Positions 52,841 to 61,966 of a DNA stretch of 64,000 nt are shown piece after piece. The stretch is taken from assembly GCA_965246795.1 (NCBI GenBank), contig CBDFFN010000021.1:370910-434909 (forward strand), in the 5' to 3' direction. The translations under genes and the position numbers were made by a program. This DNA comes from JAJXWB01 sp965246795 (GTDB lineage: Bacteria > Pseudomonadota > Alphaproteobacteria > Rhizobiales > Beijerinckiaceae). The notes under the pieces were generated by a model, which had not been told where the DNA came from, did no database searches, and saw nothing but the letters and a program-made list of their open reading frames with translations. Numbering within the stretch: position 1 is the stretch's first letter; every line of letters begins with the position of its first letter.

Positions 52841-54061
52841 TTACCCACGCTTGGTCGGACGCGCGCCTGCGGAGATTGGATCACGCATGAGGTCGAGCTT
52901 ACGGATGAGCCAAGGCATTGAAAGACCTTGCGCGAAGATCGAGAAAGCAACAACTGCGAACGCCACCGCAATGATGCTCGACCGCTCAGCGAGCTCGATG
53001 GGAAGCGCCAAGGCCAGGGCCAGGGCAAGAGCACCGCGCAGACCACCCCAGACCAAGACATGCTGGTAGGACAGTTCGATCCGTAACGAGGTCCGGCGAA
53101 ACAGCGCGGCGAGTGGGTAGACAGCAATGGCGCGCCCGAGGAGAACCAGAACGACGGCAGTTGCCGCAGCCCACAATACAGACGCGATCGGCTGTTGCGC
53201 CTCCTGAACGCCGATCAGAATGAATACGAAGGAGTTGGCTAGAAACGCCGCAAATTCCCAAAAGGCAATGACATGGCCGTGTCCGCTTTCAGAGAGCGCA
53301 TGCGGCAAACCCACGTGCCGGACGAGCAGGCCGGCCGACAATGAGCCCAGAACACCGGAAGCATGAAAATGCTCAGCCAGCAGGAAGGAGCCGTATGCGG
53401 CGATCGTGGTGAGAGTGATCTCGACCAGATGGTCATCGGTACGGCCTGCAAGAAGCAGAGCACCGCCGGCAACCGCAATGCCTGCCGCGATGCCTCCGCC
53501 GATTGTCCAGATCAGCGAACCGACGATCGCGAGAGGCGTCACAGCGCTACCGGCCGCGATGGAAAGCAGCAAACCAAAACCAAGCGCGGCTACACCGTCA
53601 TTGAGCAGGCTTTCCGACTCAACCACCATGCTCAGGCGGCGCTCAACCTTCATCTCCTTGAATGCGGCGATGACGGAAACCGGGTCGGTTGCCGCAATCA
53701 GCACGGCAAACAGTCCAGCGCCAAGCCAGCTCCAGCCGATGATCAGGTGCATGCCAGCGGCAACAACTATCGCGGCTAGGATAACGCCCGCGAAGGCCAA
53801 ACTGGCGGTTAATGGCAAATTGCGGCGAAAGGGCTGCCATTGAAGCTGCAAGGCTGCCTCGAAGATCAACGGCGGCAGGAACACCGAGAAGATCAGATCG
53901 CGCGTAAGCGGCAGTTCAATACCCGCCGGGAAAGCAGTCAGGGCGATACCCGCAAAAACCAGGCCTACGCTGTAGGGGAGACCGAAGCGACGCGAGACAA
54001 TCGCCACGACAGACGCCGTCAATAAAACAAGCCCCACGCTTAAAATCGAAAGATCAGCCAA
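52841..54061 (-). CDS. CPA1-type Na+/H+ antiporter
   Basis: A 406-residue protein with twelve or so helices. LPYSVGLVFAGIALTAFPAG and FLPPLIFEAALQLQWQPFRR begin the fold; ATDPVSVIAAFKEMKVERRL contains the ion-binding TDP and ESESLLNDGVAAL the second acidic pair, the motifs of NhaP/CPA1 exchangers. VLVWGGLRGALALALALALP near the end is also typical. It exports Na+ or K+ in exchange for H+ and supports pH and salt tolerance. No regulatory C-terminal domain is attached. ATG 54061. Confidence 0.92.
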   Translation of the reverse strand: MADLSILSVGLVLLTASVVAIVSRRFGLPYSVGLVFAGIALTAFPAGIELPLTRDLIFSVFLPPLIFEAALQLQWQPFRRNLPLTASLAFAGVILAAIVVAAGMHLIIGWSWLGAGLFAVLIAATDPVSVIAAFKEMKVERRLSMVVESESLLNDGVAALGFGLLLSIAAGSAVTPLAIVGSLIWTIGGGIAAGIAVAGGALLLAGRTDDHLVEITLTTIAAYGSFLLAEHFHASGVLGSLSAGLLVRHVGLPHALSESGHGHVIAFWEFAAFLANSFVFILIGVQEAQQPIASVLWAAATAVVLVLLGRAIAVYPLAALFRRTSLRIELSYQHVLVWGGLRGALALALALALPIELAERSSIIAVAFAVVAFSIFAQGLSMPWLIRKLDLMRDPISAGARPTKRG

Positions 54062-54139
54062 ATTGTACTTCCCGTTTTCCGTTAGAGTCTAACCCTGATT
54101 GGCGCCGCTATGATGGGGATCTATGCGGTGCCCATGCAA

Positions 54140-54171
54140 AGAGGGGGTGAGGCGCGAGCCTCACCCCCTCT
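54140..54171 (-). terminator. rho-independent terminator of the PRC-barrel gene
   Basis: AGAGGGGGTGAGGC and GCCTCACCCCCTCT pair perfectly over 14 bp around the tetraloop CGCG/GCGA. Only three T residues follow on the minus strand, so efficiency may be moderate; it lies about 65 bases after the PRC-barrel stop. Confidence 0.7.
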
Positions 54172-54235
54172 GCATCAGATGTACGCCATAGTCAGACAAA
54201 AAAATCCGCCCTCAGACCTCACAGAGCGACGCCGC

Positions 54236-54709
54236 TCAGACTTTCTTCTTGCTATACTGGAATTTCGGCGCGTTCTTGAGCGTGTCCTTATTCGTATCGA
54301 TGTAAGCTCGCATCTCGCCGTCCTTCATGTTCAGAACGACGGTCGCCGGATCGAGGACTACATAGCTCTCGCCCATTCCAAGGAAGCCGCCGACGCCGAC
54401 CACAAGGCCGCTGACGGTCTTTCCGTTGTCGATGACGAGATCATCGACTTCGCCGAGCTTTTCGTTCTGGTTGTTGTAGACGTCCATGCCCATCAGCTTC
54501 GATGACATCGTGTCGACCGGCTTAACAGTCATGAACCGCACAGCCATCGTAGCGGTGTTGGCCATCTTCAGGCCGCCAGCGTTAGCCATGTTGTCGGTCG
54601 ACATCGCTCCAGGCGCAGGCGTGGACATCGACGGGGCAGCCGTCTGAGCGAGTGCCACGGTCGTCATAGCCGAAAGAGCGAAAAACGCGGATAGTGCGCG
54701 GATAGTCAT
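54236..54709 (-). CDS. exported PRC-barrel protein
   Basis: A 157-residue protein. Residues 1-21 are a signal peptide ending ALA-Q; a Met/Ala/Pro-rich linker follows; residues 62-150 are a PRC-barrel (SSKLMGMDVYNNQNEKLGEV, DDLVIDNGKTVSGLVVGVGG, ESYVVLDPATVVLNMKDGEM). Periplasmic PRC-barrel proteins of this kind are common in alphaproteobacteria and often stress-induced; the exact role is unknown. AGAGGTG lies seven bases before ATG 54709. Confidence 0.88.
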   Translation of the reverse strand: MTIRALSAFFALSAMTTVALAQTAAPSMSTPAPGAMSTDNMANAGGLKMANTATMAVRFMTVKPVDTMSSKLMGMDVYNNQNEKLGEVDDLVIDNGKTVSGLVVGVGGFLGMGESYVVLDPATVVLNMKDGEMRAYIDTNKDTLKNAPKFQYSKKKV

Positions 54710-54838
54710 AAAACACCTCTAATTGGCGCAGGAAGCAAAATACTTCAGAAGCGCGACATAGAGCCAACCACTCACTACAACGGTACGTTCCGCGCCGGCG
54801 GATTACATCGGAGCAACATCTCCTCCATAGTTCTCGCG

Positions 54839-56119
54839 CTAGTTTTGCGTTGCTTTTTCGAGAGCCAGCCAACGACAATCCATCTCGGCTTTTACGGATG
54901 TTTCGGTCGCGGCGCTGCGACAGGCAGCACGCACAAGCTCTGCATGTCGTACAATCTCAATTAGACGATCTGGCATGCGCTCGACTTGGGCGACTTTGAT
55001 TAGGACATCAAGCATCCGGATAAGGACGAATGACGAAGTGGTCGCGTTCTGGCGGATAAGGTCAAACATAACGTCACAAAGCCCGCCGTAGGCCGTCGCG
55101 ACATAAAGCAGGACGATTTGACCGTCGCGTGCCACTGCTCCGGACGGCAGAAAGCGCGTGGAAATACGACAGAGCGCATCACCGAAGCGCTCGAGTACGC
55201 TGGTGGCGGTCAACGGATCATTGATGCCCGGCGAAAGCGCCCTGACAGCAATCTCTGAGAGCTGCCGGATACAATATTCCAGGTCTTGCAATGCAGCCTG
55301 TGACCTTCCGAAGGTCAAAGCTTCGTCCAACGCTATTGAGGCTCCATCGAGGAACGGATGAATGTCCGCGACCGGACAGCCTACGGGAACATACTCGCCG
55401 GGCTTGAAACGCAAGCGCACCCGCACGCCAGCTCTCGACGCCCAATCCGCCAGACCTTCGAGATCGATCGCCTGCAGATAATTGCTTTGTGTGATCGACA
55501 CTTCACGGCCGGGTATGAAGTCTACCGGTGTGATCCCCGGCTCTGCGAGAGTTCCAGACTGAATTGCTGCGACTAGATCGTTGTGGACAGCATCGACGAC
55601 CTTCTCCACGTTAATGCTAGTCGCGACGTGATGGACAAACCACACCAACGTCGCTGTGCAAACGAGTGCGAGAATAATCGCGATCGTAACCGCCGCGTGC
55701 GGGATAAACGCGCCTTCCTGTTGCGTTCGGACGGTGCGCAGCACGATCAGCGCGTACGCAAACGTGCCAACGAAAATGCCCAGTGCAAATTGATTGCGGC
55801 TGTCGCGAATGAAATTTCGCAAAAGACGCGGTCCCATTTGGCCTGATGCCAAGGACAGCGCCGCGATTGTGATCGAAAAAATGGTCCCGGCTACCCCGAT
55901 CGCCGACGATGCAACGGCACTCAGCAGGGCTCTGGCCCCTTCTGCTCCGCCAGAGTACCCCCAGGGCCCCGCCGCGGGTGTACTGCCTCCGAAGACATGC
56001 GCCGTCTCGATCCAGACGGCGCCCTGAGCCAGAGCGACGCACAAGACAACCATAACTGCCGGGCGCAGCCAGAACTGATTGCCGAGCGCTTCAAGCGCCG
56101 CTTGTATTCGAGCGTTCAT
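54839..56119 (-). CDS. DUF2254 membrane protein
   Basis: A 426-residue protein. Two helices at the start and two around residues 75-140 (AIGVAGTIFSITIAALSLAS, SGQMGPRLLRNFIRDSRNQF) are the DUF2254 signature, followed by a soluble C-terminal domain (GEYVPVGCPVADIHPFLDGA, LSPGINDPLTATSVLERFGD). The family is predicted to be a membrane channel or sensor; no function is proven. ATG 56119. Monocistronic. Confidence 0.88.
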   Translation of the reverse strand: MNARIQAALEALGNQFWLRPAVMVVLCVALAQGAVWIETAHVFGGSTPAAGPWGYSGGAEGARALLSAVASSAIGVAGTIFSITIAALSLASGQMGPRLLRNFIRDSRNQFALGIFVGTFAYALIVLRTVRTQQEGAFIPHAAVTIAIILALVCTATLVWFVHHVATSINVEKVVDAVHNDLVAAIQSGTLAEPGITPVDFIPGREVSITQSNYLQAIDLEGLADWASRAGVRVRLRFKPGEYVPVGCPVADIHPFLDGASIALDEALTFGRSQAALQDLEYCIRQLSEIAVRALSPGINDPLTATSVLERFGDALCRISTRFLPSGAVARDGQIVLLYVATAYGGLCDVMFDLIRQNATTSSFVLIRMLDVLIKVAQVERMPDRLIEIVRHAELVRAACRSAATETSVKAEMDCRWLALEKATQN

Positions 56120-56225
56120 AGCTACCCATTTCGTCGAGGCGCGAAGCGCGATGGGCGGTCTGAGCGCTCCGCGCCATCGGTTCGAGAAGGAACCCTCCCG
56201 CGAAGCGCGTTGTTCCGCGCAGAGA

Positions 56226-57107
56226 TCAGCCGCCCGTCGCGAAGCCCGGATACAGGGTCATGCCACCATCGACATAAAGCGTTGCCCCGGTCACGTAATC
56301 AGAGGCTTCCGAGGCCAGCCATACAGCAACGCGTGCGATGTCGTCGGGCTCGCCAATGCGCTTGTAGGGCACCAATGTCATGAGATCAGCGTAGGCAGCG
56401 GGTGTGCTCCAAGCTTCCGTATTGATCGGCGTCCGTACCGCGCCCGGTGCGATGCTGTTGACCCGGATGAAATGCGAGGCCAGTTCTTGCGCGATGCTTT
56501 TCATCAGCATCTCGACCCCGCCTTTCGACGCGGCGTAGTTTGCGTGACCGGCCCAAGGAATCGTCTGGTGCACGGAGCTCATGCAGATGATCTTTCCAGC
56601 CGCCTGTGAAATGGATCGGTCGACGCCCCGCCGCTTGAACTCGCGCGCAGCGGCTCGAGCGCAGAGAAATTGCCCGGTCAGATTGACGTTGATGACCGTA
56701 TTCCACTGCTCGAGCGTCATTGTGTCGAAGGCGGAATCACGTTGAAGCCCGGCATTGCTGACAAGGATGTGTAGCGTGCCAAATTCGGCAATGGCTTCCG
56801 CGAACATCCGATCGACATCTTCTTCTTTACTCACGTTCGCCTTCACCGCGATCGCGCGGCGGCCAAGGTCCTGTATAAGCTTGACGACGTCGGCGGCGGC
56901 TTGCGGATCAGCGACGTAGTTGACCACCACGTCCGCGCCCGCGCGGGCAAGGCCGATTGCGACAGCCTTCCCGATCCCTGAGTTGGCACCTGTGACGACC
57001 GCAGGCTGGCCGAGCAAAACGGGGTAATAGGGCGTGTTTGGCGTGCGGCTGGGGCCCTCGGTCGATGGCGCAGCAGATTGCTCAGTTGCGCGTTTTGCGT
57101 CGTTCAT
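56226..57107 (-). CDS. SDR-family oxidoreductase
   Basis: ATG 57107 gives 293 residues of a classical short-chain dehydrogenase. After a 35-residue N-terminal extension (typical of the YghA-like group), VVTGANSGIGKAVAIGLARA is the NAD(P)-binding TGxxxGxG, VSNAGLQRD the NNAG variant, IICMSSV carries the catalytic Ser region and YAASKGGVEML the YxxxK pair. VNSIAPGAVRTPI and VTGATLYVDGGMTLYPG close the fold. The substrate is probably a sugar or aldehyde (glucose-1-dehydrogenase-like). Confidence 0.9.
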   Translation of the reverse strand: MNDAKRATEQSAAPSTEGPSRTPNTPYYPVLLGQPAVVTGANSGIGKAVAIGLARAGADVVVNYVADPQAAADVVKLIQDLGRRAIAVKANVSKEEDVDRMFAEAIAEFGTLHILVSNAGLQRDSAFDTMTLEQWNTVINVNLTGQFLCARAAAREFKRRGVDRSISQAAGKIICMSSVHQTIPWAGHANYAASKGGVEMLMKSIAQELASHFIRVNSIAPGAVRTPINTEAWSTPAAYADLMTLVPYKRIGEPDDIARVAVWLASEASDYVTGATLYVDGGMTLYPGFATGG

Positions 57108-57537
57108 CGTGTGATTGTTCCAAGTCGCGGACATGCCGGCACGTGATAGGAGCTAGACGCATCCGCACCGCTTTCAATCGGATAATCGGAGTTGAGGTTA
57201 GAGAGATTCTGTGTGCGACCATCGGACGTTAGTCGTCAATTGCTGCTAAACTGACCGTGCCGCCAAGCTTGACGGCTCAGGCCAACACGCCTCACCGCTG
57301 CGTTCGCGATTGGTTCTGCAGAGATCGTTGTCGGCATTGCGACCCTGGGCGCAGGACCGCCAGGCATCGTTTGAAGCGTGGACTCTTTGGACTGTATTGG
57401 TCTGACAAGCGGCTTGTGGGACGAACTCATGTATACGGCGTTCTTGAGCAGCGTTTTCCAATGTGCCGCGTGCCTTCCGCCACGCACAGCATTGCGCGGT
57501 GATGACGCGAAATTCCGCTAAAAGCTTGCGAGTCGAT
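57108..57537. other. intergenic, no supported gene
   Basis: Two overlapping frames of about 80 codons (57236-57487 minus, 57257-57502 plus) show no protein character. Left flank of the IS element. Confidence 0.4.
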
Positions 57538-58588
57538 GTCCGCTTTGGGCCGATTGTGTTGATAAAGTCGGTTGTAGTTTGCAGAGCGTCTTCGCTTAGC
57601 TATGACAGTGATTGCCTGCTTCGGTCAGATTCCGCAGGTCATGCGATCGCGAGCGCCGGTGATCTGAGTTTTGCTAGCTTCCGGAGGTTCTGGGCGGTGG
57701 CGGCAAGGTGGAACTCGTCTCCTGCGCCGTTTGGACCGCGTAGTCTCAACCTGCCGAGCTGGAGGATGCGCTTGAGATGCGCGAACAGCATATCGACCTT
57801 CTTCCGCTCGCGCCGTGACGTCAGATAGGCGCCGGTCTTTGCAATATCGCACGCCATGTCACGGGCGCCCTCGTGTATCGATCGCGGTATTTTCAGTGCC
57901 GGCGTGTTCGGAGAGCAGCGCAGCTTCATCGTGCAAGTATCGCAATCGTACTTGCTCGCGCGATACAGAAGCGTGGCACCGTCGTTGACCAGGGTGCCGT
58001 TGCAGGTCAGCACCTTGCCCGCCGGACAGACGTAGACATCACCTTCATGATCGTAGGCAAAGTCCTCTCGCTCGAAGGTACCATCGGTTCGCGCCGACTT
58101 GTCGAACACTGGGAGGTGCGGCTCAATCCCGCGCTCGTGCACCAACCATGCGAGGTTCTCAGCCGACCCGTAGGCGCTGTCCGCGGCAAGCAGTGCCGGC
58201 CATAGACCAAAGCGATTCTGCGTGCGCCCGATCATGGTTCGTGCCGCGCCGACCTCAGCCTGGCGGATGGCACGCGTCGCCTCCACATCGACGATGACCG
58301 CGTGATCGAGATCGATCAGGTAGTTCGTGGCGTAGGCGAAGAACGCATGCCCTTTGTGGGCGCCGGTCCATTGCGCAGCCGGGTCCGACGGCGAGATGTA
58401 CTTCGGCGTCTTCTCGCTTGCGGCGCCGAACGCGGCATCATCGAGCGTGGCCAGGTACTCGCGTGCGGCACGGCCAGCGTCCGGCCCGATGTCGACAGCC
58501 TTTCACTCGCTGCTGGAGACCGAACGCTGCTTGTTGGCGTCCGCCGCGACAAGCGAGCCTTTATCAACACAATCGGCCAAGAGCGGAT
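57538..58588. mobile_element. IS1182-like element, internally deleted
   Basis: Bounded by 30-base inverted repeats: 57538-57567 and the complement of 58559-58588 match at 27 of 30 positions and share GGCCGATTGTGTTGATAAAG. Between them is the C-terminal part of an IS1182-type transposase, with the N-terminal half missing next to the right repeat. At 1.05 kb it is shorter than usual complete IS1182 elements (about 1.5 kb or more). Confidence 0.7.
57639..58558 (-). pseudogene. IS1182-family transposase, 5'-truncated with a nonsense codon
   Basis: The frame holds the C-terminal 305 codons of the transposase: KGSLVAADANKQRSVSSSE, a TGA at 58505-58503 where Trp is expected, then KAVDIGPDAGRAAREYLATL, LLAADSAYGSAENLAWLVHE and the C-terminal VDMLFAHLKRILQLGRLRLR. 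The Cys pairs in YDCDTCTMKLRCS are the zinc-binding site of DDE_Tnp_1_6. The N-terminal DUF772 domain is absent, so it cannot be active. Confidence 0.85.
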
Positions 58589-58803
58589 GTTCGAAACGCC
58601 GCAAACCGCATCCTATATGCGCGGTATCGCGACCGGCTCGCTATGTCCGACAGCGACCTCCGGCAGCGTCTTTTATGCGTAATGCGGCAAGCGTTCTAAA
58701 CACCGCGATCGGTTTCCTTTTTTGGATATGCTTCGCATCTGAATGATGGAAGCGGCCATCCACTGGCTCCTAAAAAGGCCGGCGTCGATATCGCGGAAAA
58801 GAT

Positions 58804-59781
58804 CTAAGCCGGAGGCGACGGCGGGACACCGGCATCGGACCAGGGTTCGTCCTCCGGAGATGTACCGAAGGTTCGAAAGCTGGCGGGATCCTGCCCGTAA
58901 GCCAGCCGGAACGATCGCGAAAAGTGACTGCGGCTCGAATACCCGATGCTTTTGGATATGAGTTTTATCGGGACATCGGTGGTGGCGAGAAGGTGAGCTG
59001 CCAAACGTAGCCTCACCGCAGTCAAGAATTCGATCGGCGTCTGACCGAAGGTCGTCTTGAAACGCTCTGTGAAGACGGACCGGCTCATGCCGGAGAGCGC
59101 TGAAAGGCTTGAAACCGTATGTGGTTGTGCCGGCTCTTCGACGATGGCGGTGATCGCGCGTGCAAGCCTACTGTCCTGAAGCGAAGCGAAGAATGGCGAT
59201 ACCACATTCCGCTGGAGCAATTGCTGTCGTAGAACCAGTATGAGACATTGTTTCATCAATGCTTCGGTCATTGCGCGCATCCCGACGGCGTGGCTCGACA
59301 GTTCACCGAGCATTGCTTGGAACGCGTAACGAAGTTGCTCGACGTCGCTTGTGTCGACGACGATCGGTTCGCTGAGACTTTCAAACAGACCCAACGTCCC
59401 GGCATAGGTCGCGAGGATCGTGCCGCAAACAATACGCGTCTTCGGCGCTCCCGCGCCCGCCAGAAATTTGATCAGGCCGTCATTGATGATCTCGCAGGTC
59501 TCGTCGGCGGGTACCTCGCGAAAGACCGACGCGGCATCTCCCAGGCTCTGGTGGGTGCGGGCCGGCACGACCATGATGCAGTTTGTGTCATAGGCGATCG
59601 GACGGCTATTGCCGCTTTGAAGCGTTCCCTGACCCTCGAGAACATAGTGAATCGTCACGCCTTCCATCGGGTCGAAACTTAGGCGATAGCCAGGGTCGAT
59701 CTCGCAGAGCGCGAACGCATGGAGGCGCACACTGAGAGTTGTGAGAAGGTTGTCCAGAATGTGCCCGGCCATCGGCATCAA
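58804..59781 (-). CDS. AraC-family transcriptional regulator
   Basis: A 325-residue protein. Residues 10-190 are a cupin_6-type ligand domain (FDPMEGVTIHYVLEGQGTLQ then YDTNCIMVVPARTHQSLG); residues 210-310 contain both AraC helix-turn-helices (HTVSSLSALSGMSRSVFTER, FGQTPIEFLTAVRLRLAAHL, ISKSIGYSSRSHFSRSFRLA). ATG 59781. It is next to the GH15 and GMC genes and may respond to an alcohol or sugar, but the target is unknown. Confidence 0.9.
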   Translation of the reverse strand: MMPMAGHILDNLLTTLSVRLHAFALCEIDPGYRLSFDPMEGVTIHYVLEGQGTLQSGNSRPIAYDTNCIMVVPARTHQSLGDAASVFREVPADETCEIINDGLIKFLAGAGAPKTRIVCGTILATYAGTLGLFESLSEPIVVDTSDVEQLRYAFQAMLGELSSHAVGMRAMTEALMKQCLILVLRQQLLQRNVVSPFFASLQDSRLARAITAIVEEPAQPHTVSSLSALSGMSRSVFTERFKTTFGQTPIEFLTAVRLRLAAHLLATTDVPIKLISKSIGYSSRSHFSRSFRLAYGQDPASFRTFGTSPEDEPWSDAGVPPSPPA

Positions 59782-59869
59782 TTCTCGCGCATCAGATCAC
59801 ACGGTCGAGCCCGTTCGCGGACGGAGTTAGGCGTGCGATGAACATTTAAGCGCTGGCGAAAAATGCCGC

Positions 59870-61669
59870 TCATTCTGCATCGCGCCGTCCGCCACTCATC
59901 TTCGCGGTTTCGGTTGCCAGATCAAAGACCGTCCCCAAGAAAGCGGCATGAACGAAACTCTGCGGAAAGTTTCCGACCATTTCACCTGTCGCCGGATCGC
60001 CTTCTTCCGCGAAGAAGCCAAGATCGTTCGAGTAGGCAAGCGTCGCATCGATGATGGATCGCGCTCTTTCAAGATCGCCGCGCATGATCCAGTACTGGGC
60101 TACCCAGAACGTCCCCGCGAGAAACGCACCTTCCTCATGCGATGGAAACAGTAGGAGCAGGCGCCGGTACAGCGCACCGTCGGCAAGATCACGCTCGATC
60201 TCCGCAATCGTGACCAGCATCGTAGGCGTGTCGGCGTCGCAATAAGCCCAGACCGGAAATAGCGCTGCCGACACATCGACATCTTCTCCGCCGGCAATGG
60301 CTGCATAGGCGCCGCTCGTCGTCATGCATTGGGTGATGACGAAGGCGCGGATCGCTGTCGCTGTCTGGCGCCATAAGAGTGCTTCGGCCTTGTCGCCATA
60401 CTCGGCAATGAACTCCAGGCCGCAGGCCATGATGACCTTGCTGCTTGTATACTGCGCGGGCTCGCGCTCCTCCCAGAGTCCGAAATCGGCTTCTTGCCAG
60501 TGTTTCGTGAGAAAATTCGCGGCGTCGCGGATCATCGCAAACTGCGGTCGATCGGTCGTTGCGCCGTACACGAGTTTCGCTACGAGCAGAATATTGCCAA
60601 CGGCATCGAGTTGCAGTTGTGTGCGCGCGCCGTTCCCTTTGCGCACCGGCGACGCACCGCCATAACCGACCCATCCGTCGACCGTCAGCTCTTCCGGCAC
60701 CGTCTCTCCGGACAATGTCAGAGCAGGCGGCAGGAAGATGTCGTCCGAGCGAACTTTGCTGGAGCCGAGGAAATCCAGAAGGCGGCGCGCCTGCCCGACG
60801 TCGCCCGCGCTACGGATCAGAGCGCTCGCAATCATCCCGGCGTCGCGAAGCCAGACGTACCTGTAGTCATAATTGCGGTCGCCGCCTTTTACTTCGGGCA
60901 GCGAGGTCGTAACCGCAGCAATCACGCCGCCGCTCTCGGCGTGTGTCAGGAGTCGCAATGCTCGCAGCGACCCGGTTATTCCCCGATCATATCCGGCGTG
61001 GTGTTTGTCATTCGAGGCGAGGCTTTCCCACGCGTCGATCGTCACGCGGCGCCAGAGCTGAAGGGCGCTCGCATTGGGTCGCAGCGCGTCCGACGCTAGC
61101 AACGTCGCCCAGCTTTCGTCTCCTGAGGGGACGTGCATGAGCACGTGACCGTCCTCGATCGTCAAAGCATGGGATGCAAACAGAGTGTCGTTTCCGATCC
61201 TGACACCGGCGTCCACCCGCAGAGGCATCGAACCTGATTGGCCGAAATTCGGTGCGGGTTCGAAGCGCAGGATCGCGTCGGAGCGGACCGCCGACAGGAT
61301 CCGACAGATGCCGCGGGGCACACCGGATCCCATTGGCATAAAATCCGTCACTGTCGAGACATGGCCCGCACACGACAGGTGCGTCTCCAGCACGGCGCTG
61401 GACGAAACATAGGCCCGCCCAATCGATCGGCTGCCGGGTATATCAAGCCGCCACGCTCCGCCACGCTTATCAAGAAGCGCGCCAAAAATGCTGGGGCGAT
61501 CGAACCGATCGGGGCAGTACCAGACGATGTCGCCGGACCTCGTAAGAAGCGCGGCGGTGCGCTGATCACCGATCACTCCAAGATCTCGAATCGAAATCGC
61601 AACCTCTGACGGGAGCTGGTCGTATCTGCTGGCGCTCACGCAGATGCATCGCGTGCTATGAAGCCGCAC
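59870..61669 (-). CDS. glycoside hydrolase family 15 protein
   Basis: A 599-residue protein. The N-terminal beta-sandwich starts DLGVIGDQRTAALLTRSGDI then VWYCPDRFDRPSIFGALLD, and the (alpha/alpha)6 catalytic domain carries DRNYDYRYVWLRDAGMIASA, the hallmark of GH15 glucoamylase/trehalase-like enzymes, with LWEEREPAQYTSSKVIMACG containing the general acid Glu and a second Glu near EEGDPATGEM. Likely cleaves trehalose or alpha-1,4-glucan. Divergent from the GMC gene. No signal peptide, so cytoplasmic. Confidence 0.9.
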   Translation of the reverse strand: MRLHSTRCICVSASRYDQLPSEVAISIRDLGVIGDQRTAALLTRSGDIVWYCPDRFDRPSIFGALLDKRGGAWRLDIPGSRSIGRAYVSSSAVLETHLSCAGHVSTVTDFMPMGSGVPRGICRILSAVRSDAILRFEPAPNFGQSGSMPLRVDAGVRIGNDTLFASHALTIEDGHVLMHVPSGDESWATLLASDALRPNASALQLWRRVTIDAWESLASNDKHHAGYDRGITGSLRALRLLTHAESGGVIAAVTTSLPEVKGGDRNYDYRYVWLRDAGMIASALIRSAGDVGQARRLLDFLGSSKVRSDDIFLPPALTLSGETVPEELTVDGWVGYGGASPVRKGNGARTQLQLDAVGNILLVAKLVYGATTDRPQFAMIRDAANFLTKHWQEADFGLWEEREPAQYTSSKVIMACGLEFIAEYGDKAEALLWRQTATAIRAFVITQCMTTSGAYAAIAGGEDVDVSAALFPVWAYCDADTPTMLVTIAEIERDLADGALYRRLLLLFPSHEEGAFLAGTFWVAQYWIMRGDLERARSIIDATLAYSNDLGFFAEEGDPATGEMVGNFPQSFVHAAFLGTVFDLATETAKMSGGRRDAE

Positions 61670-61966
61670 AAGCTAGCACTCATGGAGGTATCGGCGAAAT
61701 CGAGGCGCATCTTCATGCGCGATACTCATTTGGTAAGATCATGCTCGCTTGAACATGACGATGAACGATGAAGCTTCGCCAATCACGTTACGGTGATTTG
61801 CGTCGAAACATTTCGACATTCGATAGATCAGCCTCGCAGTACAATCGAGCACGTAACTCGGCTGATGACGCACATGTTATCAAACGACAGCGATGCGGCG
61901 ATTGCCTATCAGTGGCAACGCGCGAAGTCAGAAACGACACGACGCTTCGAACAGCGTGATGAGAAA

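Noticed and set aside
58302..58682. Plus-strand 126-codon frame with the phrase AFINTIGQERMFETPQTASY
   Set aside because: It runs antisense through the transposase fragment and across the right inverted repeat of the IS element; the phrase is a translation of the repeat itself.
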